Shown in pieces: positions 7,977-17,123 of a stretch of 47,359 bases of DNA. The notes under the pieces were generated by a model. That model worked only from the letters and a program-made list of their open reading frames with translations, ran no database searches and was not told where the DNA came from. The stretch covers positions 1 through 47,359 of the forward strand of contig JBFWMP010000005.1 of the NCBI GenBank assembly GCA_050251575.1. Direction: 5' to 3'. Source of the DNA: X23 sp050251575. GTDB lineage: Bacteria; Bacillota; Clostridia; SK-Y3. The first letter of the stretch is position 1, and the number at the start of each line of letters is the position of its first letter. The position numbers and the translations under genes are program-made.

Positions 7977-8486
7977 TCAAGGGGAGTTTTTATCCCTTGG
8001 ATACAGCAGAGAATGCATAAATCCATCAATGTCTGTAGTCATAATATCTCCTGCGACTACATCTTCTTTATATATGAACAAATTTGCCCTAACCTCATCA
8101 TCTTTACACGTGGGGTGATTTATTACCTTATACGTGTATCTTTTTACTCGCTTTCCTCTATATTTCTCCAAATCAAGTCCTATCTCTTTTTGTATATTAT
8201 TATAATTAATATATACTTGATCAAGCTCTTCAGGAATCTGAACCTCCATAATCTCTATAGGTTTTTCAACAACTTCCCACCCAAACTGCTTTAAAAAAGC
8301 AACTCGTTCTTCATTGCTTCGAACTTTTAAAGACTGCACTGATAATTGACCCTGCAGCGAGTTAAATATATTTATATCCTTAGCTTTTATTAATACTGAG
8401 GCTGCTACAACTATAATAAATAGAAAAACCAAAACAACTATAGTGATTTTCTTTACATTTAGTCTAAAGGAAACTATAAACATCAT
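7977..8486 (-). CDS. DUF4830 membrane-anchored protein
   Basis: 169 residues. One transmembrane segment lies at about 12-33 (ITIVVLVFLFIIVVAASVLI). An extracytoplasmic domain follows, with the DUF4830 pattern: RVAFLKQFGWEV near 60, IPEELDQVYINYNNIQKEIG, then YRGKRVKRYTYKV and VRANLFIYKEDVVAGDI, ending with GFMHSLL. No function is established for this domain. It is monocistronic here, between two terminators. The double Met start leaves the exact first residue open. Confidence 0.8.
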   Translation of the reverse strand: MMFIVSFRLNVKKITIVVLVFLFIIVVAASVLIKAKDINIFNSLQGQLSVQSLKVRSNEERVAFLKQFGWEVVEKPIEIMEVQIPEELDQVYINYNNIQKEIGLDLEKYRGKRVKRYTYKVINHPTCKDDEVRANLFIYKEDVVAGDIMTTDIDGFMHSLLYPRDKNSP

Positions 8487-8565
8487 CTACACTTCCTTAA
8501 AAAGTTCTTATTACATCATATTTTAAATATTGAAAAAATATTCATCATTATAATATATTATTATT

Positions 8566-8616
8566 AAAACATAAAAACACTGTCAACTTTGAAAATTGAC
8601 AGTGTTTTTATGTTTT
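8566..8616. terminator. Strong bidirectional terminator after the EF-G-like gene
   Basis: AAAACATAAAAACACTGTCAA (8566-8586) is repeated as its inverse complement at 8596-8616 around a 9-base loop. The stem is 21 bp with A/T tails on both sides and lies 11 bases past the EF-G-like stop at 8628. Confidence 0.9.
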
Positions 8617-8627
8617 ACTTAGTTTTC

Positions 8628-10703
8628 TTATTCCGTGTCTTCTTTCTTTGCTTCTTCAATAATCTGTTGTACTACATTCGCAGGAGCTTCTTCATATCTC
8701 TCAAATTTTAAAACAAAACTTCCTCTGCCCTGCGTCATTGAACGTAAATCAGTAGCATACTTAAACATTTCTGCCATAGGTACCTCTGCAACTACCTGTT
8801 GTTCCCCTCCTGCTTGAGGATTCATGCCAAGTATCCTTCCTCTTCTTTTATTAATGTCTCCAATAACATCTCCCATATAGTTATCAGGAACTACTACTTC
8901 CGCATGTCCGATAGGCTCCAAAAGAATAGAACCTGCCTGTTCCAGACCCTTCTTATAAGCTAGAGAAGCAGCCACCTTGAAGGCCATTTCTGAAGAGTCT
9001 ACCGGATGATAGGAGCCATCTAATAACGTTGCTTTTAAATTTACTACAGGATATCCTGCAAGTACTCCATGAACCATACTTTCTCTTAGTCCTTTTTCTA
9101 CAGCAGGGAAAAAGTTTTTAGGTACAGCACCACCAAATACCTTTTCTTCAAATGTAAGATCTTCTGTTTGTCCCGATTCAAATTCAATCCACACATGTCC
9201 ATATTGTCCATGCCCGCCGGATTGTTTCTTATGCTTTCCTTCTACCTTTACCTTCTTGCGAATTGTTTCTCTATACGGAATTTTGGGATCGCTCAAGTCT
9301 ACTGCTACACCGAATTTGGCTTTTAGCTTACTTACTACTATATCCAAATGTTGTTCCCCTACACCCGATATAAGCATCTGATGTGTCTCAGTGTTGAGTT
9401 CTATGCTTAACGTAGGATCTTCTTCTACCAATCTATGCAATCCTGACCCAATCTTTTCTTCATCACCTTTTGCCCTAGGAGTAATTGCTAGGGAAATAGC
9501 AGGTTCCGGGAAATCAATACCCTCTAGGATGATTGGGTTGCTAAGAGCACATAACGTATCTCCTGTATTAGTATTTGCGAGTTTCGTAACAGCACCAATA
9601 TCTCCTGCTGTAATTTTATCAACTTCAATCTGTTTTTTACCTCTTAATATATATAAACGTCCGATTCTTTCATTGGTATCTGTTCTGGAATTATACACCG
9701 TTGAATCGGCAGTTAAAGTACCCGAAAAAACTTTAAATATAGACAATTTTCCTACATAAGGATCTGCAATTGTCTTGAATACCAAAGCTGCCAAAGGTTC
9801 CTTTTCATCCGGCTTTCTTTCAACAATATCCTCAGAGTTGGGTTTTTTGCCTACTATTCTTCCTGCCTCATCAGGAGATGGAAAATATTCAATTATTGCA
9901 TTCATCAATACCTGAACCCCTGTGTTAGTTAGCGCAGAACCACAAAGCACCGGAACGATACTGCCTTCCTCTACGCCTATTCTTAAAGCATGTTGAATCT
10001 CTTCAACCGTAAACTCCTCACCTGCAAAATATTTCTCCATTAACTCTTCACTGGATTCTGCAACAGATTCCAGAATCATCTCTCTTACCGGCGCAATACT
10101 GCTTTCCATTCCATCAGGGATAGGAATGTCTACTACCTTTTGACCATCAAACTTTCGTGCCTGCATCTTGACTACATTAACAAAACCAATAAAATGTTCT
10201 CCTTCACGTATAGGAACTTGGAAAGGAGCAACACTCTTACCGAACTTTTCTCTCAACTGGTCCAGCACAGCATAAAAGTTTGCATTTTCTTCTTCCATCT
10301 TATTTATAAATATAATTCTAGGTATTTTCCTATCAGTAGCATACTTCCATGCCTTTTCCGTTCCTACCGCAACACCAGACTTTCCACTTACTAAAATAAC
10401 AGCCGCATCTGCAACACGAAGACCTTGCATCACTTCACCGACAAAGTCAAAATATCCTGGAGTATCAATGATATTCAACTTTTCATTCTTCCATTCACAA
10501 GGTGCCATTGCAGTGCCAATAGAAATCTTTCTCTTAATTTCCTCCGGGTCGAAATCAGTAGTCGTCGTACCATCAGCAACCTTGCCAAATCTATCCAGCA
10601 CTCCCGTATTATATAATATGGCTTCCGCCAATGATGTTTTACCTGCTCCACCGTGTGACATCAGGCATACGTTTCTGATTTTTGATATTGGATATTGCTT
10701 CAT
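8628..10703 (-). CDS. Elongation factor G-like translational GTPase (EF-G paralogue)
   Basis: 691 residues with the full five-domain EF-G layout: G domain (DTPGYFDFVGEV near 78, INKME near 135), domain II, domain IV (GGHGQYGHVWIEFESG near 505) and the EF-G_C domain. The P-loop reads SHGGAGKT (residues 16-23), whereas canonical translocase EF-G has AHIDAGKTT. No rpsL/rpsG/tuf neighbours are present, so this is not the str-operon fusA. It belongs to the stand-alone EF-G-like branch found in many Firmicutes, whose role (recycling, stress or an alternative translocase) is not settled. It is monocistronic, with AAGGGGG before the ATG. Confidence 0.92.
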   Translation of the reverse strand: MKQYPISKIRNVCLMSHGGAGKTSLAEAILYNTGVLDRFGKVADGTTTTDFDPEEIKRKISIGTAMAPCEWKNEKLNIIDTPGYFDFVGEVMQGLRVADAAVILVSGKSGVAVGTEKAWKYATDRKIPRIIFINKMEEENANFYAVLDQLREKFGKSVAPFQVPIREGEHFIGFVNVVKMQARKFDGQKVVDIPIPDGMESSIAPVREMILESVAESSEELMEKYFAGEEFTVEEIQHALRIGVEEGSIVPVLCGSALTNTGVQVLMNAIIEYFPSPDEAGRIVGKKPNSEDIVERKPDEKEPLAALVFKTIADPYVGKLSIFKVFSGTLTADSTVYNSRTDTNERIGRLYILRGKKQIEVDKITAGDIGAVTKLANTNTGDTLCALSNPIILEGIDFPEPAISLAITPRAKGDEEKIGSGLHRLVEEDPTLSIELNTETHQMLISGVGEQHLDIVVSKLKAKFGVAVDLSDPKIPYRETIRKKVKVEGKHKKQSGGHGQYGHVWIEFESGQTEDLTFEEKVFGGAVPKNFFPAVEKGLRESMVHGVLAGYPVVNLKATLLDGSYHPVDSSEMAFKVAASLAYKKGLEQAGSILLEPIGHAEVVVPDNYMGDVIGDINKRRGRILGMNPQAGGEQQVVAEVPMAEMFKYATDLRSMTQGRGSFVLKFERYEEAPANVVQQIIEEAKKEDTE

Positions 10704-10941
10704 ACGTTTTCCCCCTTAGACTGTAAATTTTTAGTTAAGAGTATATTATTCCTTACTATATTATTCGATATTTTTTCCATTTTTCCTTTTTTTATATAAT
10801 ATTTTTTAAGAATATTTACAGACATATTTCTTTTTTAATCATAATCCTATATAATATTATGAAAAACAGTGGATACACAGGTATTAGTGTTTATATTTAG
10901 GTATATTTGACTTGCGCTCCACTGTCACTGGAGTTGATAGA

Positions 10942-12039
10942 ATGTCTATAGTATTCAGAAAAGTTTTAGATAACATTGCCCCTTATGTCCCCGGTAAGCC
11001 TATTGAAGAAGTGCAGCAAGAGCTGGGATTGGAAAAAGTAATTAAATTGGCTTCAAATGAGAATCCCCTAGGATGCTCTGCAAAGGCAAAAGAAGCAATG
11101 ATTGAAATAATGGAACGGCCCGGTCTTTATCCTGATGCCAATTGCACGGAATTAAGAAACCTATTGGCAGAAAAATTGAAATTAAAACCGGAACAGTTCT
11201 TCTTTGGTGCAGGTTCCGATGGAATTATTGAGATGATTCCATCAGCCTTTATTAATCCGGGAGATGAATGTATCATGGCATTCCCCTCGTTCCAATTATA
11301 TGAAACCAACACCATACTGGCAGGCGGTATATGTGTAAAAGTGCCATTAGATAAAAATTACTGTTTTGACTTGGATGCAATGGCAGAAAAAATAACTGAT
11401 AAAACCAAACTGATTTGGTTATGCAATCCTAATAATCCTACCGGAACTATGTATACCCAGTCACAACAAAATGCTTTTCTTGAAAAAGTGCCTGCAAATG
11501 TTATCGTAGTGCTTGATGAAGCCTACTATGAATATGTTACACAGCCTGATTATCCTGAATCATTAAACTTGTTGAATAAGTATTCTAATGTTATTATATT
11601 AAGAACCTTCTCGAAAATATATGGTCTTGCCTCCGCAAGAGTTGGTTATGCAATTTCTAACACAGAAATTATAGGATATCTTGAGAGAGTCCGCAGTCCT
11701 TTTAACGTAAGCTCTTATGCACAAGCTGCAGCATCTGCAAGCTTGAGAGATGACCGGTTTAAGGAATTAAGCTTTTCAACCAACAAGGAGAATAAAGAAT
11801 ACTTATATGACGCATTGACTCAACTTGGCCTAAGCTATCTTTCATCTGAAACCAATTTCATCATGGTAGATGTAAGACAAAATAGCGAAAAAATATTCCA
11901 AGCCTTATTGCATAAAGGAATTATCATACGACCCGGACATTTATACGGTATGGATACATGGCTGAGGGTTACTATTGGATTGAGAGAAGAATGTGAGGAG
12001 TTTATTGAAGCACTCAAAGTTGTCTTAGGTATTAGGTAA
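10942..12039 (+). CDS. hisC: HisC-family aminotransferase in an aromatic operon
   Basis: 365 residues from the ATG at 10942, which has GGAG at 10930-10933; an in-frame TTG 30 bases upstream lacks a site. It is a class I/II PLP aminotransferase: IKLASNENPLG near 40, CNPNNPTGTMY near 160, PLP-binding Lys in RTFSKIYGLASARVGYA near 225, and RPGHLYGMDTWLRVTIG near the end. Sequence type is histidinol-phosphate aminotransferase. Such enzymes can also transaminate prephenate, phenylpyruvate or hydroxyphenylpyruvate. As the first gene before aroF-tyrA-aroA and far from any his gene, its main job here is probably the tyrosine/phenylalanine transamination step. Confidence 0.88.
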   Translation: MSIVFRKVLDNIAPYVPGKPIEEVQQELGLEKVIKLASNENPLGCSAKAKEAMIEIMERPGLYPDANCTELRNLLAEKLKLKPEQFFFGAGSDGIIEMIPSAFINPGDECIMAFPSFQLYETNTILAGGICVKVPLDKNYCFDLDAMAEKITDKTKLIWLCNPNNPTGTMYTQSQQNAFLEKVPANVIVVLDEAYYEYVTQPDYPESLNLLNKYSNVIILRTFSKIYGLASARVGYAISNTEIIGYLERVRSPFNVSSYAQAAASASLRDDRFKELSFSTNKENKEYLYDALTQLGLSYLSSETNFIMVDVRQNSEKIFQALLHKGIIIRPGHLYGMDTWLRVTIGLREECEEFIEALKVVLGIR

Positions 12040-12099
12040 GACATAAAGTGATATTAAGATTCAAACAAAGAATCATGATCATGTCTAATATACCCGAAC

Positions 12100-12131
12100 T
12101 GGCTCCGAGCCCCGTGCTCCTAGCCATAAGC
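12100..12131. repeat. Degenerate AGCT-rich intergenic repeat, copy 1
   Basis: In the 231-base hisC-aroF gap, the stretch GGCTCCGAGC, GTGCTCCTAGCC, AAGCTT resembles the AGCT-N3-4 units seen at 14424, 17124, 27727 and 27894. This copy is the weakest. I see no ORF or clear terminator in the rest of the gap. Confidence 0.35.
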
Positions 12132-12270
12132 TTTATAAAAAATTATATTTTATAAACGTTATTTATTCTTGGTCTGGATCTTTATATGAATCTCAGTATA
12201 AGTAGTATGGAAGCATGGTAAAAGCAAACACTAAAAACAAGTAGTATTGTAGAAAGGAAGGGTTGGTATT

Positions 12271-13293
12271 ATGATTATTGTCATGAAACCGGAAGCAAAA
12301 GAAGAACAAGTAAAAGAGGTATGCGGCGTATTGGAGTCGCTTGGCCTGGGTATTCACATTTCAAAGGGGGCACAAGTCACTATCATTGGCGTCATTGGCG
12401 ACAAAGGAGTACTGAATGATGTCCCTCTCGAATTGATGCCTGGAGTTAATAAATTGGTTCCTATTATGGAATCTTTTAAACTTGCGAGCAAAACCTTTAA
12501 GCCTGAAGCATCGGTAGTCAATGTTGACGGCATTGAAATTGGTGGAAAAGGCATCGTAATGATGGCTGGTCCCTGCGCTGTTGAAAGTAAAGAACAACTT
12601 TTCGAGGCTGCTGAAGCAGTAAAAAAATCAGGAGGACAATTCCTTAGAGGCGGAGCATATAAACCCAGGACCTCTCCGTATTCCTTCCAGGGCTTGGAGG
12701 AAGATGGCTTAAAGTACATGGCTGAGGCAAGGGAACGTACCGGTTTAAAGATTATAACAGAAGTAATCAGCCAGCAATCTATACACATTGCTGAAAAATA
12801 TGTAGATATGTTTCAAATTGGTGCAAGAAACATGCAAAACTTTTACTTACTAAGAGAAGTAGGAAAAACACGGAAGCCTGTTCTGCTCAAGCGAGGTCTT
12901 TCTGCTACGATAGAAGAATGGCTCAATGCAGCAGAATATATCATGAGTGAAGGGAACTATAATGTAGTCTTATGTGAGAGAGGTATCCGCACATTTGAAA
13001 CGGCTACCAGGAACACACTTGACATTAGTGCTATTCCTGTCATCAAAAGCAAGACTCACCTGCCTGTTATTGTAGACCCAAGTCATGCCACGGGCAAATG
13101 GGAATATGTTGCACCTTTAAGCCGAGCAGCAATTGCAGCCGGTGCAGATGGGCTCATGGTAGAAGTTCATCCTAACCCAAGATGCGCCTTATCGGACGGA
13201 CCACAATCTCTAACACCACAGAATTTTCATGAACTTTGTGATAGCATAAGTAAAATCGCCTCCCTATTAGAAAGAGAATATATAATAGATTAA
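12271..13293 (+). CDS. aroF: 3-deoxy-7-phosphoheptulonate synthase (DAHP synthase)
   Basis: 340 residues. It condenses phosphoenolpyruvate and erythrose 4-phosphate, the first step of the shikimate pathway. The N-terminal ~75 residues (MIIVMKPEAKEEQVKEV) form the ferredoxin-like regulatory domain of the type I-beta class. The catalytic barrel follows with MAGPCAVES (~100), RGGAYKPRTSPYSFQG (~125), QIGARNMQNF (~185), LLKRGL (~210) and VDPSHATGKW (~270), the metal- and substrate-binding motifs. AAAGGAAGGG precedes the ATG. It is followed after 20 bases by tyrA. The N-terminal domain is the known site of aromatic feedback control in relatives; which amino acid acts here cannot be read from sequence. 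Confidence 0.96.
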   Translation: MIIVMKPEAKEEQVKEVCGVLESLGLGIHISKGAQVTIIGVIGDKGVLNDVPLELMPGVNKLVPIMESFKLASKTFKPEASVVNVDGIEIGGKGIVMMAGPCAVESKEQLFEAAEAVKKSGGQFLRGGAYKPRTSPYSFQGLEEDGLKYMAEARERTGLKIITEVISQQSIHIAEKYVDMFQIGARNMQNFYLLREVGKTRKPVLLKRGLSATIEEWLNAAEYIMSEGNYNVVLCERGIRTFETATRNTLDISAIPVIKSKTHLPVIVDPSHATGKWEYVAPLSRAAIAAGADGLMVEVHPNPRCALSDGPQSLTPQNFHELCDSISKIASLLEREYIID

Positions 13294-13313
13294 AAATTGA
13301 ATGGGAGGTATTT

Positions 13314-14420
13314 ATGAATATTAAATGTGTAACAGTAATTGGTCTTGGATTAATAGGTGGTTCTATTACAAAGGCATTAAGGGAAAAGTGTGGAATTCAC
13401 AAAATTATAGGAATCGATACTGATGACAGCACATTGCAATATGCAGTAAATGAAGGGACAATATCCTTGGGTTTCAAGGATGTTGTCCCTGAAATACATG
13501 AATCAGATATCATTTTCATATGTGTGCCTGTCAACAATACCTTAGAATGGATTCAAAAAGTTATTCCTTTAATTCACAGTGAATGTATCATTACAGATGT
13601 AGGAAGCACAAAATCTAATCTGATCAGCCAATTGAATAAGTGGCCCGATGTTTTCCATTTTGTCGGAGGGCATCCAATGGCAGGTTCTGAAAAATCCGGA
13701 TATTCAGCCAGCAAAAGTCATTTATTCGAAAATGCTTACTACATTCTTACTCCATGCGATAAATCGACAACTCAAAATATTGAAGTCTTAACGGCGTTAA
13801 TAGAATCTTTTGGCAGCATACCAATCCAAATACCAGCACGGCTGCATGATGAAATCACCGGAGCCATCAGCCATGTGCCTCATATTATTTCAGCAGCTTT
13901 AGTTAATATGGTTAAAACATTGGATGCTCCGGAACAATATATGTATAAGCTGGCTGCCGGAGGATTCAAGGATATTACTCGTATTTCTTCCTCTACTCCC
14001 GAAATGTGGCACAGCATATGCTTTAATAATCAGAGTGCAATACTGGAAATCTTGGATATTTATTTGCACATATTAAGTACTTATAGAAGTTATATTGATT
14101 CACAAAACAGCTCAGAAATTTTGAATTTTTTTGCATCCGCGAAAGAGTTCCGCGATTCCTTTACATCTAAAGCTACCGGGCTTATTCCCGGTACGTTTGA
14201 GCTGGCATTAGATGTGGTAGACAAACCCGGTATCGTAGGAGAGGTTGCAACGGTACTGGGTAAAAGCAACATCAATATTAAAAACATCAACATCAGCAAT
14301 AGCAGAGAATATGAAGGTGGCGTACTTATTATCAGCCTGCCGGATAGAGAAAGCATGGATAAGTCATACAGAATCCTTATTGAACATGCTTATAATGTAA
14401 TTAAAAGACAAGAAGGGTAA
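13314..14420 (+). CDS. tyrA: Prephenate dehydrogenase with C-terminal ACT domain
   Basis: 368 residues. It oxidatively decarboxylates prephenate to 4-hydroxyphenylpyruvate for tyrosine. An N-terminal NAD-binding fold carries VIGLGLIGGSITKAL (residues ~6-20). The catalytic core has DVGSTK (~98), GGHPMAGSEKSGY (~120) with the active-site His, and HDEITGAISHVPHIIS (~178). An ACT domain follows at ~297-368 (LALDVVDKPGIVGEVATVLG), the usual tyrosine-sensing module. GGGAGG precedes the ATG, 20 bases after aroF. An AGCT-rich repeat separates its stop from aroA. Confidence 0.95.
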   Translation: MNIKCVTVIGLGLIGGSITKALREKCGIHKIIGIDTDDSTLQYAVNEGTISLGFKDVVPEIHESDIIFICVPVNNTLEWIQKVIPLIHSECIITDVGSTKSNLISQLNKWPDVFHFVGGHPMAGSEKSGYSASKSHLFENAYYILTPCDKSTTQNIEVLTALIESFGSIPIQIPARLHDEITGAISHVPHIISAALVNMVKTLDAPEQYMYKLAAGGFKDITRISSSTPEMWHSICFNNQSAILEILDIYLHILSTYRSYIDSQNSSEILNFFASAKEFRDSFTSKATGLIPGTFELALDVVDKPGIVGEVATVLGKSNINIKNINISNSREYEGGVLIISLPDRESMDKSYRILIEHAYNVIKRQEG

Positions 14421-14423
14421 GAA

Positions 14424-14444
14424 AGCTCGGAGCTCAGAGCTAAG
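14424..14444. repeat. AGCT-rich intergenic repeat, copy 2
   Basis: AGCTCGGAGCTCAGAGCTAAG fills the tyrA-aroA gap directly after the tyrA stop and ends just before the aroA ribosome binding site (AAAGGAGGG). It consists of AGCT words spaced every 7 bases. Confidence 0.55.
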
Positions 14445-14460
14445 AAAAGGAGGGATTGAC

Positions 14461-15738
14461 ATGATTATCAATCCGGTGCAATCTTTAAAGGGCGAAATTA
14501 CTGTCCCCGGTGATAAATCCATCTCGCATCGTGCAGTAATATTTGGTGCCATCGCAAAAGGAACCACTGAAATTGATGGATTTCTTATAGGTGAAGATTG
14601 CCTGAGCACCATTGACTGCTTCAGAAAACTAGGGATACAGATTGATATTCTTCATAATAACACAGTGAAAGTTTATGGAAAAGGATTGCATGGACTTCAA
14701 CTGCCATCAGAACTTTTGTATACGGGAAATTCCGGTACAACTACTCGATTGCTGCTTGGCTTGTTGGCCGGACAAAACTTTACCAGTAGGATTGATGGTG
14801 ATGAATCCATACGAAAACGCCCTATGGGAAGAGTCATTGAACCACTAACACAGATGGGGGCAAATATCAAAGGTATTCAAGATAATCTATGTCCTCTTAC
14901 AATCACAGGACAACCTCTGCAAGGAATAGAATATACGCTTCCTGTCGCCAGTGCACAATTAAAATCTGCTTTACTGTTAGCAAGCCTTTATGCAGAAGGA
15001 AATACCATTATCACTGAACCGGAGAAATCACGGAATCATTCTGAGCTTATGTTGAACTACTTCGGTGCCAACATCTCAAATAAGGGGCATGATATCTGTA
15101 GCTCTCCTGTATCTCAACTACATGCACAGCATATTTCTGTACCGGGTGATATTTCATCTGCAGCCTACTTTATGGTTGCAGGGCTTATCATCCCTAATTC
15201 TGAAATTGTCATTAGAAATGTAGGTATTAACCCGAGTAGAACCGGAATCATTGATGTACTTATCCGGATGGGGGCTCATATTCATATGATAAATATGAAT
15301 ACAATTAACAATGAACCTATTGCAGATATTTTGGTGAAATCTTCTTCATTAGTAGGAACTACTATTGAAGGTGCGATGATTCCAAGACTTATCGACGAAA
15401 TCCCTATCCTTGCAGTCGCTGCTGCTGTTGCAAGCGGAACTACTGTAGTAAAAAATGCACAAGAATTAAAAGTAAAAGAATCCAACCGCATAAAAACAAT
15501 TGCCACTGAGCTATCGAAAGCTGGGGTCGATATTCAAGAAACGAAAGACGGCATCATTATTGAAGGAGGCCGCTCCATAAAAAGCGCTGAATTTGAATCT
15601 TACAATGACCACAGGATAGCAATGTCTATGGCTGTAGCCGGCTTAATGGGAGAATCGGATTCTTTTATTAAAGATGCCGAAGCTGTGAACATCTCTTTTC
15701 CTAATTATTTTGAAATATTAAAAAGCTTACAAATTTAA
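14461..15738 (+). CDS. aroA: 3-phosphoshikimate 1-carboxyvinyltransferase (EPSP synthase)
   Basis: 425 residues, normal length. It joins shikimate 3-phosphate with phosphoenolpyruvate to give EPSP. Motifs: VPGDKSISHRAVIFGA (~18-33), TGNSGTTTRLLLGLLAG (~90), the shikimate-phosphate loop DGDESIRKRPMGRVIEPL (~117), the catalytic DEIP (~310), ELKVKESNRI (~335) and YNDHRIAMS (~382). The two-domain inside-out barrel layout is intact. It is the last gene of hisC-aroF-tyrA-aroA. The remaining step, aroC, lies at 41.2 kb in this window; aroB, aroD/E and aroK are not here. Confidence 0.96.
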   Translation: MIINPVQSLKGEITVPGDKSISHRAVIFGAIAKGTTEIDGFLIGEDCLSTIDCFRKLGIQIDILHNNTVKVYGKGLHGLQLPSELLYTGNSGTTTRLLLGLLAGQNFTSRIDGDESIRKRPMGRVIEPLTQMGANIKGIQDNLCPLTITGQPLQGIEYTLPVASAQLKSALLLASLYAEGNTIITEPEKSRNHSELMLNYFGANISNKGHDICSSPVSQLHAQHISVPGDISSAAYFMVAGLIIPNSEIVIRNVGINPSRTGIIDVLIRMGAHIHMINMNTINNEPIADILVKSSSLVGTTIEGAMIPRLIDEIPILAVAAAVASGTTVVKNAQELKVKESNRIKTIATELSKAGVDIQETKDGIIIEGGRSIKSAEFESYNDHRIAMSMAVAGLMGESDSFIKDAEAVNISFPNYFEILKSLQI

Positions 15739-15764
15739 GTAAGACTACTGAAAAATTTAGATTT

Positions 15765-15839
15765 ATGTCATTCTGAATCAAATCAAGAATCTTTAAAGCC
15801 GCTTAAATATCAAGATTCTTGCTCCGATCAGAATGACAT
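15765..15839. repeat. Dispersed palindromic repeat, copy 2, at the end of the aro operon
   Basis: Nested palindrome: ATGTCATTCTGA (15765-15776) pairs with TCAGAATGACAT (15828-15839), and AAGAATCTT (15785-15793) pairs with AAGATTCTT (15812-15820). It resembles the element at 2030-2103. Sitting 27 bases past the aroA stop, it may act as a transcript-end hairpin, but it lacks a strong T-run, so I treat it as a repeat first. Confidence 0.7.
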
Positions 15840-15923
15840 TCTTATTATCTTCCATATCACTCGACTTCTTCAGTGACTTCATCTAAGTCTGTAAGCATTC
15901 TAATACCATGAGAAATATGCATA

Positions 15924-17105
15924 TTAACCTTTTCTTTCATATACTACTTTCCCATTAATAATTACAAGTTCTGCTCTACTCCTAAAATCCAGAGGATTGC
16001 CGCTGAATACAACAATATCTGCCTCCTTGCCTTCTTTAATAGAGCCTACCTTGTCCCCGATGCCACAGTTACTTGCAGCATTAATGGTAATCGCCTTTAA
16101 AGCTTCTCTTTCATCCATTCCTTCTCTTACAGCTAAAGCAGCACACAATGGCAGATACTGTATAGGGGTTACGGGATGATCGGTAATAATAGCTACACTT
16201 AATCCCTCTTTTGCTAATACCCCTGAAGTTTTAAACGTAAGGTTTTTTAATTCCACTTTTGACCGGTCGCAAAAAGATGGACCCACCATAACAGGAACAT
16301 TGACTTCCTTGAGATAGTCTGCTATAAGATGTCCCTCCGTACAATGTTCAAGTGTAATATTTATATCAAATTCTTTTGCAATTCTTAATGCCGTAAACAT
16401 ATCGTCTGATCTATGTGCATGAACTTTTACCAATATTTCTTTATTTAAAACTCTTACCAGGCTTTCCAATTTAAAATCAAAGTCCGGCTTATCATTTTCT
16501 TCCGGATCTGCGTCATACTCATCCATTAACGTTTTATATTCTTTTGCCTTCAAAAAGTTTTCTCGTAGAATAGCTGCTGTAGCCATACGTGTTGAAGGCG
16601 CCTGATTTTTTTGATGATATACAGTCTTTGGATTTTCACCAAGAGCGACTTTCATTGCTACCGGTTCTTTTAAAATCATATCCTCAATTCGTCTTCCATA
16701 GGTCTTAATAGCTGCAAACTGACCTCCTATTACATTGGCACTTCCGGGGCCTGTTACTACTGTAGTAATACCCGCTTCTCTCGCTTCCTCAAACGCCCTG
16801 TCATTTGGATTGATTGCATCAATCGCCCTTAACTGAGGCGTTACCGGATCAGTATCTTCATTCCCGTCATCACCTTCAAAGCCAATAGAATCTTCCCACA
16901 TACCCACATGACAGTGGGCATCAATCAGTCCCGGAAGAATATATCCTCCTTGCGCATCTATAACTTGTGAAATATCTAAACTATCTTTATCAAATTCATT
17001 TACATTTCCAGTACTCACAATTTTTCCTGCATCAATCAATACATATCCATTGTCATAATCTGCACCTTCCATAGTAAGTACTTTACCATTCTCGATTAAT
17101 AGCAA
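15924..17105 (-). CDS. Amidohydrolase of the imidazolonepropionase-like family
   Basis: 393 residues. It has the metal-dependent amidohydrolase layout: a small beta-sandwich at the N-terminus (IENGKVLTMEG) returning at the C-terminus (GKEADIVVFSGNPL), around a barrel with DAHCHVG (~62), KVHAHRSDD (~228), TLEHCTEGH (~252) and IITDHPVTP (~308) as likely metal ligands and catalytic Asp. This orthologue group is common in Clostridia and Thermotogae but has no assigned substrate that I know of. It is not HutI by context, since no hut genes are nearby. The start is TTG at 17103-17105 with GGAGGGGG upstream. It follows trxB in the same orientation. Confidence 0.85.
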   Translation of the reverse strand: MLLIENGKVLTMEGADYDNGYVLIDAGKIVSTGNVNEFDKDSLDISQVIDAQGGYILPGLIDAHCHVGMWEDSIGFEGDDGNEDTDPVTPQLRAIDAINPNDRAFEEAREAGITTVVTGPGSANVIGGQFAAIKTYGRRIEDMILKEPVAMKVALGENPKTVYHQKNQAPSTRMATAAILRENFLKAKEYKTLMDEYDADPEENDKPDFDFKLESLVRVLNKEILVKVHAHRSDDMFTALRIAKEFDINITLEHCTEGHLIADYLKEVNVPVMVGPSFCDRSKVELKNLTFKTSGVLAKEGLSVAIITDHPVTPIQYLPLCAALAVREGMDEREALKAITINAASNCGIGDKVGSIKEGKEADIVVFSGNPLDFRSRAELVIINGKVVYERKG

Positions 17106-17123
17106 CCTAATTCCCCCTCCTCA

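Noticed and set aside
10704..10941. T-box leader in front of the hisC-aroF-tyrA-aroA operon
   Set aside because: No T-box GGTGG-ACC-GCG core or specifier-like stem; only an 8-bp inverted repeat ACAGTGGA/TCCACTGT (10866-10873, 10918-10925) that may be chance.
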